DNA from: CALDTK01 sp045110575
Lineage (GTDB): Bacteria; Bacteroidota; Bacteroidia; Chitinophagales; Saprospiraceae
Assembly: GCA_045110575.1 (NCBI GenBank)
Contig: JBGCGF010000061.1
Coordinates: 6,629-70,628, forward strand
Reading direction: 5' to 3'
DNA: 64,000 nt
The first letter of the stretch is position 1; the number at the start of each line of letters is the position of its first letter. The notes beneath the pieces were generated by a model, which did no database searches, was not told the DNA's origin, and saw only the letters and a list, made by a program, of their open reading frames with translations. Positions 1-8,161 of the stretch are shown here, in pieces. Position numbers and translations under genes: made by a program.

Positions 1-163
1 CAGACGATTCGTCCCCTATTGCTTCATCCAGTTTCGAGTGAAACGCACCGAAGGTTTCAATAACGCTCTCCTGATCACAGACACTCGATTGAGCGTAAGT
101 ATCTGCTGTAAACGCAGAAAACAAGCCGAAAACCAAGACTTTCAGCAATGCAAAACGCATCAT
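1..163 (-). CDS. Secreted protein, N-terminal fragment running off the window
   Basis: Reading leftward from the ATG pair at 163/160, the frame stays open to the window edge (54 codons). It begins MMRFALLKVLVFGLFSAF and continues to a TYAQSS stretch, a typical Sec signal peptide with likely cleavage after YAQ or nearby. The mature part starts SSVCDQESVIETFG and no family is recognisable from so little. The next gene on the same strand begins at 2457 and ends at 340, about 180 bp upstream, so the two may be cotranscribed. Start could be either Met. Only the product class (exported protein) is supported. Confidence 0.6.
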   Translation of the reverse strand, partial: MMRFALLKVLVFGLFSAFTADTYAQSSVCDQESVIETFGAFHSKLDEAIGDESS

Positions 164-339
164 ATGTAGACCTTCTTGGACCATGAACGTTATTGTATAT
201 CAAGTACTAGACCAATGTTAGAATGACACCTTCAGACCTAGTAGAAAACAACCATTCGTGCGCTTGGATAGTCGCCAATAAATGCTAATGCATCTCTCTT
301 GGTGGTAAACTCTAAATGAGTTAGCCATACTAGATGACA

Positions 340-2457
340 CTAATTCATCTCTGCTATTGACTCTTTCATGCGCTTGAACTTGTGAATGTTGTCGGTGCAA
401 TTGGTCGGCAATTTAACAGTGAACACACTACCCTCTCCCGGATTTGATTCTACCGCAATTTCCCCATCAAATCTATCTACGATCTTCTTGCACAGCGCTA
501 ACCCCAAACCGGTGCCTTCGTATTGATCACTGGTATGGAGTCGCTTAAAGAGCTCAAAAATTCGCTCTTTGTACTGCGGGTCAATCCCGATTCCATTATC
601 CTGCACTTGGCAAGTAACGTAGCCATCGACCTCAGCAATGGACACATCAATTTTCGCGTCTGCTGAAGTATTGTACTTAACGCCATTCTCGATTAGGTTT
701 TGGACTACCTGCATAACCATCAAACGAGGAGCATTTATTGATGCGCCTCCTTTGACAGAGATGTCCACGTTCTCATTGCTGAGGCGGTTGGCATACTTCT
801 CTACTTCTTGTCCGAGCTCAAACGTTTCTGAAAGGGTTTCACTGTCTGAATTCAGCTTTGAAAACTCAAGCACATCATTAATCAAATGATGCATCTGTTG
901 CGCGTTCTCAGAAGCGATTTGAATAAATTCCGAAAGGCTTTCATCTTGACCTTTCGGTAAGCGACGCTCAATCAGGTTCAGGAAACTGACAACATTACGA
1001 ATAGGAGTCTTAAGATCATGACTCGCGATGTATGCGAAACGCTCAAGCTCTTCATTAGATTCTCTAACACGCTCTGCTTGAAGACTTAAGGCTTCCGTAC
1101 GACGAGCGACTTCAGATTCCAATTGAAGTTGAATATCTCGTTTTCTACGAAGCCTGCTGTAAATAATAAATGTAAATAGAACAGAGAGTAACGCCAGGCT
1201 AATAAACCCAATTAATTCTAAGCGCTGTCGCTTCACCTCTTCGGTTTGTCGGCCACTATTCTCCTTAAGCAATGCGAGCTCGGATTGCTGTGTTTCGGAT
1301 TTCCGTAAGAGCCTAGCAGAGTTTGATTCAACATATATTTTCGCCGCCTTCAAACTATCCTTAAGCGTATGGTACCGATCTGTATACAGTAACGAAGCTT
1401 CAAACTCCCCGCTTCTTTTTGTGGTTAGAATTAGCTCATTCATAGCCAAAAGCTTCGAATAAGGATCTTCCCCTTTCGTGTACGCTTGAATCGCTAACAG
1501 TGCCTTTTCTTTTGATTCATCTAGGCGATTATCCCTTCGCAAAATGCGGCTCCAAATACAATGGGCATTACCTATGCTTCGACTCAGCTTCGATTCTTCG
1601 GCGTGTTCGAGAGACATCTTTACAGAATTGTAAGCTTTTCTTTTCCGCCCAACCCCATGCTCAGCTTCCGCCAAGTTGATCAAAACACTTGCTGTCACCC
1701 CTGAATATGAAAGTGTATCTCTGTAGCTACCTAGACTTAACAAGGCTCGATCAGCAATCTTTAAACCTTCTTCAAAATCAAAAAGTAAGTTCGAGCAATG
1801 AGAAAGTGCGTTGAGCGTGATAATTTTAAGCCTTAGCTGATGAGGCCCCAAAGGAATATCTGAAGCTTGCTTGAAGTATGAAACAGCTTTCTCATTATCA
1901 TTTGCAAAATAGGCCAAATACCCTTGAAAAAAGTTGAACTTCGCTACAGATACGGAAGACAAACTATCTATGGGTAGTGCTGCTGTTTTATTCAGGTATA
2001 AATACCCTCCTTCAAAATCCTTCAGTCCTATCCTTGTTCGAGCGATCGCTAGGTACACTTCAGCTAGATCAGCAATACTCCGATCCTCGTTCTCCCATCG
2101 CTTTGCACTCTCTCGTAAAACTTCTAGGTACTCATAAGCATCATGAAGATCACGGACCAGGCGCTTACTTCGATTCAGCGTTGAAATGTAATCATCAATG
2201 CTTAGGTGTTGAGCGTTGTTACACACCTCCCTCAATTCTTCGAGCAAAATTTCACGCTCCATTAAAGAGGTATCCCCTGCAGCAACGAGCTGTGCTTTCA
2301 AGCGTTCGGCTTCGAAGAAAGTTGAATCCTGCGCAGTTGCTCCAATTGCTATGCTAGGGCTGATAAAATTCAGCCCTAGCAAAAAGCAAAAGACTGCTAC
2401 TCCACACGAAATACCTGCGAGGTTAAAAACATCTCGTTTTAGTAGGTGAGAATTCAT
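340..2457 (-). CDS. TPR-containing membrane sensor histidine kinase
   Basis: Membrane-bound two-component sensor of 705 aa. An N-terminal hydrophobic signal/anchor (about residues 13-41) is followed by a periplasmic TPR-like helical region (about 60-400), a transmembrane helix near 418-438, a short coiled coil, then HisKA with the phospho-acceptor in ASHDLKTPIRN (His480). The HATPase_c domain has N box NLIENGVKYN, G1 DNGIGID and G2 GTGLGLALCKK. The TPR-plus-kinase layout is common in Bacteroidota, where the TPR domain probably senses a periplasmic signal or partner. No response regulator lies beside it, so the partner is unknown. Ends with TAG. Confidence 0.92.
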   Translation of the reverse strand: MNSHLLKRDVFNLAGISCGVAVFCFLLGLNFISPSIAIGATAQDSTFFEAERLKAQLVAAGDTSLMEREILLEELREVCNNAQHLSIDDYISTLNRSKRLVRDLHDAYEYLEVLRESAKRWENEDRSIADLAEVYLAIARTRIGLKDFEGGYLYLNKTAALPIDSLSSVSVAKFNFFQGYLAYFANDNEKAVSYFKQASDIPLGPHQLRLKIITLNALSHCSNLLFDFEEGLKIADRALLSLGSYRDTLSYSGVTASVLINLAEAEHGVGRKRKAYNSVKMSLEHAEESKLSRSIGNAHCIWSRILRRDNRLDESKEKALLAIQAYTKGEDPYSKLLAMNELILTTKRSGEFEASLLYTDRYHTLKDSLKAAKIYVESNSARLLRKSETQQSELALLKENSGRQTEEVKRQRLELIGFISLALLSVLFTFIIYSRLRRKRDIQLQLESEVARRTEALSLQAERVRESNEELERFAYIASHDLKTPIRNVVSFLNLIERRLPKGQDESLSEFIQIASENAQQMHHLINDVLEFSKLNSDSETLSETFELGQEVEKYANRLSNENVDISVKGGASINAPRLMVMQVVQNLIENGVKYNTSADAKIDVSIAEVDGYVTCQVQDNGIGIDPQYKERIFELFKRLHTSDQYEGTGLGLALCKKIVDRFDGEIAVESNPGEGSVFTVKLPTNCTDNIHKFKRMKESIAEMN

Positions 2458-2829
2458 GTGAACGGTTGATGGGTAGCAGTATTAGTAGTCTAACACTAAA
2501 GGCGTAGTCCAAACAATACGCCAATGCCAGCATGTTTAATGACAAAAAAGCCGACCTGCATGCATTCGGACTGGAACAGTCTTTTCAGCGCGTTAAGCTC
2601 AGGACTTCATTTAGCTATGCGATCACCTGGGTGACACTCGAACTACTTCAACCAGTGGTTCGGGAATTGCCAAACTCTCTAATAGAGAGCCCCCCTATGG
2701 GCCTTGACGTACGGAAGTACACACCTGATACACATCAGGCTTTTTAGCTAGTGCATGTCAACAGACAACACGGCACTCCAAGTCACCTTTGACCTATGCC
2801 CAGCGTTGCGTTTGGCGAACCTCATGCAC
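2458..2829. other. Intergenic region with a decayed short ORF and palindromes
   Basis: No convincing intact gene. On the + strand an ATG at 2539 opens a 31-codon frame (MTKKPTCMHSDWNSLFS...) ending in TGA at 2632. The same frame continues as HSNYFNQWFGNCQTL to TAA at 2680, which looks like one small ORF broken by a stop. A perfect palindrome, CTCTCTA-A-TAGAGAG, lies near 2675-2690. The overlapping 71-codon frame at 2532-2747 has a poor composition and runs into a terminator-like hairpin, so I do not call it. The promoter of the leftward kinase gene must lie near 2458-2530. Confidence 0.4.
2724..2745 (+). terminator. Rho-independent terminator-like hairpin
   Basis: CCTGAT / ATCAGG stem with a four-base ACAC loop, followed by CTTTTT on the + strand. 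It would end a rightward transcript beginning between the kinase gene and here, consistent with a small transcribed unit at about 2500-2745. The stem is short (6 bp). Confidence 0.45.
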
Positions 2830-3174
2830 ATGAAAACGGCCGACTTCAATCAGAAAAAAACCTATCTAGAAAACCGCCCGAACGTCGAGGTTTTGCTAGA
2901 GAGTGAATTCACAAAAGAAATTCGAATTCTGATGAAAGCAGGACAACTAATGAAAGAGCATAAAACACCCTTCCCTATCGTCGTACAACTCTTGGAAGGA
3001 AAACTTGACTTCGGAGTCCAGGGTAAAGTCACTACGATTACTGCCGGTGCTATTCTCAGTTTAGAAGGTGGCATTCCGCACGACCTTAAGGCACTAGCAG
3101 ATAGCTCTGTACGCTTGACACTCGTCAAAGGAGATGCAGCGCAACGCGTTGAAGGTGTTGCGAAAAGCGAGTAA
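2830..3174 (+). CDS. Small single-domain cupin protein
   Basis: About 114 aa from the Met at 2830 (MKTADFNQKKTY). I prefer this start over the upstream Met at 2755 because the preceding 25 codons lack cupin features and overlap the end of a terminator region. The sequence MKEHKTPFPIVVQLLEGKLDFGVQG and SLEGGIPHDLKALADSSVRLTLVKGD follow the two cupin motifs of small cytosolic AraC-binding-like cupins. The metal-ligand His residues are partly retained (KEHKTP, GIPHDL). Substrate unknown. Such proteins often sit near respiratory or redox genes in Bacteroidota, but the present neighbours (a small lipoprotein 58 bp downstream) give no clear pathway. Confidence 0.75.
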   Translation: MKTADFNQKKTYLENRPNVEVLLESEFTKEIRILMKAGQLMKEHKTPFPIVVQLLEGKLDFGVQGKVTTITAGAILSLEGGIPHDLKALADSSVRLTLVKGDAAQRVEGVAKSE

Positions 3175-3232
3175 GGTGCCACGCACTGCGAATCACCAGA
3201 TCGTAGATATCCGAAAACCATAAAACCCACCA

Positions 3233-3631
3233 ATGAAAAACCTACTTCTCGCTCTACTCAGTATTCTTTTACTGACAGCTTGCGTAACCAATCAAGATTC
3301 CAGTAACCTCGCCTTAGACAACGGTAACAAATGGCACGTCAACACAGAGATGAAGCCACACCTGGAGCAAGAAAACTTGATTCTAGAGGATTACATTTCT
3401 CAGGGTCGAACAGATCATTTGGCACTCGCAGAGGCCTTAAAGGCTCAAAATGGAACGCTGATAAAGAGCTGTACGATGAAAGGTGAAAGTCATGACCAAC
3501 TGCACAAGTGGCTACACCCACACATGATGTTGATCGACGAGCTCGCAAAGGCAGATGATGCAGAAGAGGCGAAGATTGTGGTGACTCAATTGACAGAGTC
3601 TTTTGTTGTCTATGCGCGCTTCTTCGAGTAG
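3233..3631 (+). CDS. Small lipoprotein, four-helix-like, unknown function
   Basis: 132-aa protein with a type II signal peptide: hydrophobic run LLLALLSILLLTAC gives a lipobox LTAC with the lipid-modified Cys at residue 17. The mature part is predicted helical and acidic, with KSCTMKGESHDQLHKWLHPHMMLIDELAKAD. The His/Met-rich centre resembles small periplasmic helical-bundle proteins that bind metal or cofactors, but I see no CxxCH haem motif. It follows the cupin gene by 58 bp and is probably in the same transcript. It stops at TAG, after which the same frame stays open for another 87 codons (see next entry). Confidence 0.6.
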   Translation: MKNLLLALLSILLLTACVTNQDSSNLALDNGNKWHVNTEMKPHLEQENLILEDYISQGRTDHLALAEALKAQNGTLIKSCTMKGESHDQLHKWLHPHMMLIDELAKADDAEEAKIVVTQLTESFVVYARFFE

Positions 3632-3895
3632 TACACTACCGATAATAGCCCTTCAAGCATTGACTTCAATTCATCAGGTAATTACACGACCGATAACGGG
3701 AAGATTCAATTCATAAACTTGAATAAAGGAGGTCAAGCACTTCCTTTTCCTGATAGTTCTCAAGTCTATGACTACGCCATCAATGGCAACCAATTGATGT
3801 ACAATTTCATTCAAGACACCTTTTCGGTCTCTCCGATTACTGGAGACACTAGTCGTTTTGATACCGACTTGCTAAATACGTTCGTACGTAACTAG
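3632..3895 (+). pseudogene. Orphan C-terminal coding fragment, lipocalin-like
   Basis: Directly after the TAG of the lipoprotein gene, in the same frame, 87 sense codons run to TAG at 3893. They read as real protein: FNSSGNYTTDNGKIQFINL, a QVYDYAINGNQLMYNF stretch and a final DTDLLNTFVRN. The alternation and the G-Y-T, Y-x-I-x-G-N-x-L motifs match the strand pattern at the end of small lipocalin-like lipoproteins of Bacteroidota. There is no start codon or signal peptide of its own. It is most simply the surviving tail of a lost gene; readthrough of the TAG is a less likely alternative. Family assignment is tentative. Confidence 0.55.
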
Positions 3896-3902
3896 TCAAA
3901 TC

Positions 3903-4658
3903 TTATCGCACCATCGCAACCCCACGATTTCTAATCGCACTACCCTCTTCATAGTCAACTACGCCATCGGTTTTGGCGAAAGCTGGAGAGGCCTCATCAG
4001 GCTGTGTTTTGGCAGAAGCTAAAGCAAGCTCCTCTTGGTAGGCCGCATACTTCGGCAGTCGCTTCACCAGCTTAGCTGGAACACCAGCTACGACAGTGTA
4101 TGGCTCTACATCTTTGGTTACAACCGACCCGGCAGCCACAACAGCTCCGCGACCAATTGTTACTCCTTTGAGAACCATACATCGCGTCGTGAGCCAAGCC
4201 CCTTCTTCGATGATTACCGGACGTAATTTCCCTGCGGCTTTGCGATCCTCGACAGAGTGAAAATCGCCATCCATGATGTGCGCCCATGGACCGATGCGTG
4301 CACGATCCTTGACAATTACTTCAGAGTTCGCAGAAATAATGCAGCCATTGAGACGGACGTCATTTCCAATCACCAAGCGTGCTTTGTGTCGCACACTCAA
4401 TCGTGTTTGGTGAACACCTGATTCTAGTCGTACTTCTTCACCAATTTCGAGATGCGCACCACGCTCCATCTTAATAACGGGCTTGCCGTAAGCAAATACT
4501 TTCTTGCCCATTGAAGCAGCTCCTCGCATACTCCAACGAGCTTGCCCCCATGCCATCGTGAGTTGAGTAAGTCTTTGAAAGAGCTTCACCTCTAGCATAA
4601 GACCTGTATATCCTTGCTCTGCGTATGGCGCACGAAGGCGGTTGAGTTGATTCATCAT
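3903..4658 (-). CDS. Left-handed beta-helix (hexapeptide) acyltransferase, EPS cluster
   Basis: 251-aa O- or N-acetyltransferase of the WbbJ/Maa type. The central hexapeptide repeats run from about residue 60 to 205, ending in the classic GAVVAAGSVVTKDVEPYTVVAGVPAKLVKR. The segment HIMDGDFHS supplies the His typically used for catalysis near the acceptor site. It probably acetylates the exopolysaccharide or a lipid-linked precursor. It is the last gene of the leftward polysaccharide operon, 3 bp after the GT2 gene. The C-terminal tail is odd: two copies of the dispersed GGTTTTGGCGAAAGC repeat encode ASAKTQ and AFAKTD about a dozen residues apart, in a stretch outside the conserved fold. Confidence 0.9.
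   Translation of the reverse strand: MMNQLNRLRAPYAEQGYTGLMLEVKLFQRLTQLTMAWGQARWSMRGAASMGKKVFAYGKPVIKMERGAHLEIGEEVRLESGVHQTRLSVRHKARLVIGNDVRLNGCIISANSEVIVKDRARIGPWAHIMDGDFHSVEDRKAAGKLRPVIIEEGAWLTTRCMVLKGVTIGRGAVVAAGSVVTKDVEPYTVVAGVPAKLVKRLPKYAAYQEELALASAKTQPDEASPAFAKTDGVVDYEEGSAIRNRGVAMVR
3969..3985 (+). repeat. Dispersed 19-bp repeat, copy 1
   Basis: GGTTTTGGCGAAAGCTG, inside the acyltransferase tail. On the coding strand it is read as AFAKT. Confidence 0.85.
4005..4020 (+). repeat. Dispersed 19-bp repeat, diverged copy 2
   Basis: TGTTTTGGCAGAAGCT, 20 bp from copy 1 and in the same orientation. It encodes SAKT. Two mismatches to the core. Confidence 0.55.
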
Positions 4659-4661
4659 AAC

Positions 4662-5567
4662 TTAAGATTGTGGTGTTGGAAGACCTAACATTCGGTGAAG
4701 ATTCCACCAGAATGCACGGCCCATAGCGCGGATATGATCGACACGACCTTCACGCAGAAAACGATATATATTCATTGGAACGCCTACAAAGATGTAGTAG
4801 GCGTAAAAGGCAAAAAAGGCGCCTTTGCTAAGCATTCGCTGATAGAAGACGATACGGTTCCGATGCAGGTAGTACGTCTTACGTGGATTGCCCACGCCCA
4901 TACTTACGCTTTGACGGTGACGTATTGAGCTCTCTCCGCAAAACATGATACCGTAGCCGAGCTTGCGCGCTTGAACCGCAAAATCGTGCTCTTCGAAATA
5001 CATGAAATAGAACTCAGGTAGAGGTCCAACGAGGTCAAAAAGTTCTTTACGAACAAGCATACATGCTCCGTGAGGTAACTCTGTATCACGCACGTCATTG
5101 TACTGACCTTTGTCCAACTCCATATGTCCAATCTTGGTACCTCGACCAAGTATCGGCTGTCCGATAAATGCACCCGCATATTGAATCGTATCCTTTGGAT
5201 CTGTAAAAACTATCCGAGGGCTAACAATTCCAACATGAGGATATTGATCTAACAGTTTGACCATTGGTTCTAAGAACCCTTTAGGCACATAAGTATCGTT
5301 GTTGAGCATCAGGATTAGATCTCCCGTAGCTGTTTGAATACCGAGGTTTGTGCCGCCAGCAAAACCTAGATTATCTTCAGATCGTACATGAACGATATTC
5401 GGATAGTAATAGTCCCATCGTGCAGATTCATCGCTCAAACTCCCGTTGTCAACTAAGACAACTTCGAGGTTTGGATACCCACAAACAGCAAGTGTTTCGA
5501 GCATATCACATGTCACCTCCGGTTGACGGAAATTGACCGTAACCACGGATACTTTAAGGAAACTCAT
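4662..5567 (-). CDS. GT2 family glycosyltransferase (rhamnosyltransferase-like)
   Basis: 301-aa cytoplasmic glycosyltransferase with a GT-A fold. It starts VSVVTVNFRQPEVTCDMLETL, has the nucleotide-binding VDNGSLSDES, the D-x-D-equivalent LNNDTYVP and the GFAGGTNLG signature of WbbL/rhamnosyltransferase-like GT2 enzymes. The acceptor-side FEEHDFAVQARKLGY is also present. It probably adds one sugar to the repeat unit of the exopolysaccharide. The start overlaps the end of the GT4 gene by 4 bp (ATGA-type), indicating translational coupling. A C-terminal hydrophobic segment (AFYAYYIFVGVPMNIY) may associate with the membrane. Donor sugar cannot be told from the sequence. Confidence 0.9.
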   Translation of the reverse strand: MSFLKVSVVTVNFRQPEVTCDMLETLAVCGYPNLEVVLVDNGSLSDESARWDYYYPNIVHVRSEDNLGFAGGTNLGIQTATGDLILMLNNDTYVPKGFLEPMVKLLDQYPHVGIVSPRIVFTDPKDTIQYAGAFIGQPILGRGTKIGHMELDKGQYNDVRDTELPHGACMLVRKELFDLVGPLPEFYFMYFEEHDFAVQARKLGYGIMFCGESSIRHRQSVSMGVGNPRKTYYLHRNRIVFYQRMLSKGAFFAFYAYYIFVGVPMNIYRFLREGRVDHIRAMGRAFWWNLHRMLGLPTPQS

Positions 5568-6808
5568 ATTGCAATTTTCATATCCGGCAAACTGACTCGA
5601 GGACGAACATTACCCATGGCATTTACGGTCGGAACTTCACGTTCTCCGGCCTGTTGAATTCCGATACCCCTGTAAACTTCCGCCGTCTGAGCGGCTATTC
5701 CAGCCCAGTCGTAATAAACGGTCGCCCTTAGACGCCCCGCCTTACCCAATCGGGTAGCAAGAGCAGGATTATGGAAAACATGGTTGATACTCACGGCTAG
5801 CGATGAAGCATCTCCAACAGGAAAAAGCAGGCCATTGTAGCCGTGATCTACCATCTCATTTATTCCAGGAGCCTGCGCCGCAATAACTGGGCGGCCGCAT
5901 ACACCTGCTTCAAGTAGCACAATGCCTTGAGACTCATGGAAGCTAGGAAGAACGAGCGCAAAAGATCGTTGAATCCAATAGCGTACTGACTCTGAATCTT
6001 GGTTACCTAAGAACTTCACGCGAAGTCGCAGTCCGAGTTTTTTGCTGAGTGTTTCTAAAGCCTTTCGCTCTGGGCCGTCACCTATAAAGACAAGGTCTAT
6101 TCGCTTGTCCATTAATGGCAAGGCCTTCAATAGAACAAATACTCCTTTAATTGTTTCGAGTCTACCGACGAAGACCAGCTGCCACCTTTCTTTATCGACG
6201 ACAGGGTCGCCAAAATGCCGGCTAACACCGTTTGGCAGAATAGATATAGGGGAAAGATCTCCTCCGATATACGTGATGAGTTCACGCTTCATTTCCTTGC
6301 TCACAGCGATCACATGATCGGACTTGCGAGCGGCTGCGCGTTCGGCATAGCCCATGATAAGTTGATGAAAAAACCCATCCAATTTCCCGGTTCTCTGACC
6401 ATCGTACTCGTATTCCACTTCGAGTAATCGATGAAACGTGCTGACAACAGGAGTACTGCTAACATCACGATCTGAGGCGGCGTAAAAACAGCCGCTTCTT
6501 CCTTGCAAGTGAATCCGATCGTAGTCTGCTTCGTGATTCTTAACCCAAGTATGTGCTGCTACATTAAAGCAAACATCTTCTAAGGTCTTCCGAAAAAACG
6601 GAACCTTCCTTCCTGGTAGATAAGGTAATTGGATTAGTGTCCTCCCTTCCTTATAGATGATTTCGGTACCATTCCGCCAACTCCCGGCAGTCAAAATCGT
6701 GATCTCATGTCCGGCTGCAATCAACTCCTGTGTCAGCTCCCACACGTGGGTCTGAATCCCTCCCTTGTAGGAGAATGGAAGTGATTTACAAACGAAGAGG
6801 AGCCTCAT
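5564..6808 (-). CDS. GT4 family glycosyltransferase
   Basis: 414-aa GT-B enzyme. The N-terminal domain begins RLLFVCKSLPFSYKGGIQTHVWEL, the glycine-rich acceptor loop of GT4 enzymes. The C-terminal nucleotide-sugar domain shows ILPNGVSRHFG, VFVGRLETIKGVFVLLKAL, and the EX7E element around FHESQGIVLLEAGVCGRPVIA. It is expected to transfer a hexose to the growing lipid-linked repeat unit on the inner membrane face. The gene belongs to the leftward EPS operon: 32 bp after the small membrane peptide gene and overlapping the next GT2 gene by 4 bp. Confidence 0.93.
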   Translation of the reverse strand: MRLLFVCKSLPFSYKGGIQTHVWELTQELIAAGHEITILTAGSWRNGTEIIYKEGRTLIQLPYLPGRKVPFFRKTLEDVCFNVAAHTWVKNHEADYDRIHLQGRSGCFYAASDRDVSSTPVVSTFHRLLEVEYEYDGQRTGKLDGFFHQLIMGYAERAAARKSDHVIAVSKEMKRELITYIGGDLSPISILPNGVSRHFGDPVVDKERWQLVFVGRLETIKGVFVLLKALPLMDKRIDLVFIGDGPERKALETLSKKLGLRLRVKFLGNQDSESVRYWIQRSFALVLPSFHESQGIVLLEAGVCGRPVIAAQAPGINEMVDHGYNGLLFPVGDASSLAVSINHVFHNPALATRLGKAGRLRATVYYDWAGIAAQTAEVYRGIGIQQAGEREVPTVNAMGNVRPRVSLPDMKIAI

Positions 6809-6840
6809 AATTTACTATCTGATCCAGAAATACTTCTGGA

Positions 6841-6966
6841 TTACTTGCTATTTTTTTCAGCTGAACGTTTGGCCATTACAATACCAAGACCGACTCCTCC
6901 TAAAAAGAGCGGGGTAAGGAAGTTCCACGGCATTCCAGCCAAAAAGAGTGACGCTGTATTAAACAT
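6841..6966 (-). CDS. 41-aa single-pass membrane peptide in the EPS operon
   Basis: Reading leftward from ATG at 6966 gives MFNTASLFLAGMPWNF, then a hydrophobic LTPLFLGGVGLGIVM and the basic tail AKRSAEKNSK before TAA at 6841. The start overlaps the end of the upstream GT2 gene by 8 bp, so it is positioned for coupled translation. One hydrophobic stretch followed by K/R residues predicts an N-out/C-in single-span peptide. I know no family for it. It could stabilise the glycosyltransferase or polymerase complex. The main doubt is its size, but the overlap and clean membrane profile support a real gene. Confidence 0.6.
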   Translation of the reverse strand: MFNTASLFLAGMPWNFLTPLFLGGVGLGIVMAKRSAEKNSK

Positions 6967-8161
6967 GTACTTCCTCATTTTCTGCAACAATCACTTCAGC
7001 GTGTGGCGTGTGATAGAAGGTTTTGGCGGAAGCTGGAATCATCACTACGGCGCGACATGCCTGCCATACCAATTGAGGTAACCTCGAAATCAACATCCAG
7101 CTTGCAGACTCCCACATAGAAGGAGGAACAGCAAGTGCAAACGAAGACACGTTTAGCATAAATAACCCTGCAAAAACAGCGCTATAGTTGAGGTTAAAAG
7201 GCAAGCAAGCTGTCGCCAAAACCAATAACGATACTGGCAAAAGCAACCTTGGAGGAAGCGCCATCTGGATCGCCTTGTTGAAGAAATCGACCTGTCCACG
7301 TAGAACGAGTGCGGCAATCCCCTTTCCTACAAAACGGCGAGCATACGTATACTGAGCAGCCAACCAACGTCCTCGTTGACGGGCAAAAACCTCAGGATTA
7401 CCAACCTTTTCGTCGTAGACAATAGCATCTTCTGCGTAGGCAATTGACTCGCCCATTTGAGTAAGTCGCAGTTCTAATTCTTTATCAAACCCTCCGATAG
7501 CATGCACGTCTTGCATGACTTTCTTGAAAAGATTAAAGTCGAAAATCATCCCAGACCCAGCCAACCTAGCGGACAAACCAATCGCGTGGTGGCCTGCGCA
7601 TAAGATGTGGTTATTGATCGCTTCTGAAATGGCATCCCATCTAGCGGTTTCATTGAGCCCTTTTAAGGGTGGAGCTGTGCGCTGCCCTTGAACGGCACGG
7701 AATCCAGCCGACATGTATCGATTGGCTTCGAGTAAAAAGTCAGGCGCCATTTGATTATCAGCATCCAATACAATCGCTCCATCGTAATTGAGGTGGTCAA
7801 CGGCTGCGATACCTTCGCGAAGGCTCTTACTCTTTGTACTGTCCGTAAAGTCCATTTCAACTACACGTATCGGTAGCTTTCTAAGCTTGGCAATCGTAGA
7901 GTCTCGCATTTTATCAGCGAGTACGACGATCTCGAAAAGTTCTTGTGGGTACCGTTGACGAAGTGCTCGACGAGCGGTTTCGACAATCACACCGTCCTCT
8001 TTATATGCAGCAATGAAAACTGCAAAACTTCGCAATTTTTCATCCCTGGCAATAGGCTTGGGTGTAGGTAAAAGGCCAGCAATCGCATAGCCAAGTTGGT
8101 AAAGCACACCGAACCCGAGGTACAGCGCAACTAATAACAGGAGTATTTGGAGTACTATCAT
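6959..8161 (-). CDS. Membrane-anchored GT2 glycosyltransferase (cellulose/hyaluronan synthase-like)
   Basis: 400-aa processive-type GT2. An N-terminal transmembrane helix (LQILLLLVALYLGFGVLYQLGY) precedes the catalytic domain with AVFIAAYKEDGVIVETARR, the acidic VLDADNQMAPDFL motif, a second acidic EDAIVYDEKVG and the acceptor-binding RQRGRWLAAQ (QxxRW-like). Two or three C-terminal membrane helices follow. This domain plan matches bacterial synthases that polymerise or transfer sugars across the membrane. It overlaps the Wzy-like gene by 4 bp and the 41-aa peptide gene by 8 bp. The tail contains one dispersed repeat copy encoding PASAKTF. Confidence 0.88.
   Translation of the reverse strand: MIVLQILLLLVALYLGFGVLYQLGYAIAGLLPTPKPIARDEKLRSFAVFIAAYKEDGVIVETARRALRQRYPQELFEIVVLADKMRDSTIAKLRKLPIRVVEMDFTDSTKSKSLREGIAAVDHLNYDGAIVLDADNQMAPDFLLEANRYMSAGFRAVQGQRTAPPLKGLNETARWDAISEAINNHILCAGHHAIGLSARLAGSGMIFDFNLFKKVMQDVHAIGGFDKELELRLTQMGESIAYAEDAIVYDEKVGNPEVFARQRGRWLAAQYTYARRFVGKGIAALVLRGQVDFFNKAIQMALPPRLLLPVSLLVLATACLPFNLNYSAVFAGLFMLNVSSFALAVPPSMWESASWMLISRLPQLVWQACRAVVMIPASAKTFYHTPHAEVIVAENEEVHV
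7019..7035 (+). repeat. Dispersed 19-bp repeat, copy 3
   Basis: GGTTTTGGCGGAAGCTG within the GT2 C-terminal tail; read on the coding strand as ASAKT. Confidence 0.85.

Noticed and set aside
2532..2747. 71-codon + strand ORF
   Set aside because: It ends inside a terminator-like hairpin and has no family signal; the overlapping frame at 2539 is more protein-like.
6841..6966. 41-aa peptide as a PEP-CTERM-type sorting substrate
   Set aside because: It has a Gly-rich membrane span and basic tail, but no PEP motif, and no exosortase is in the window.
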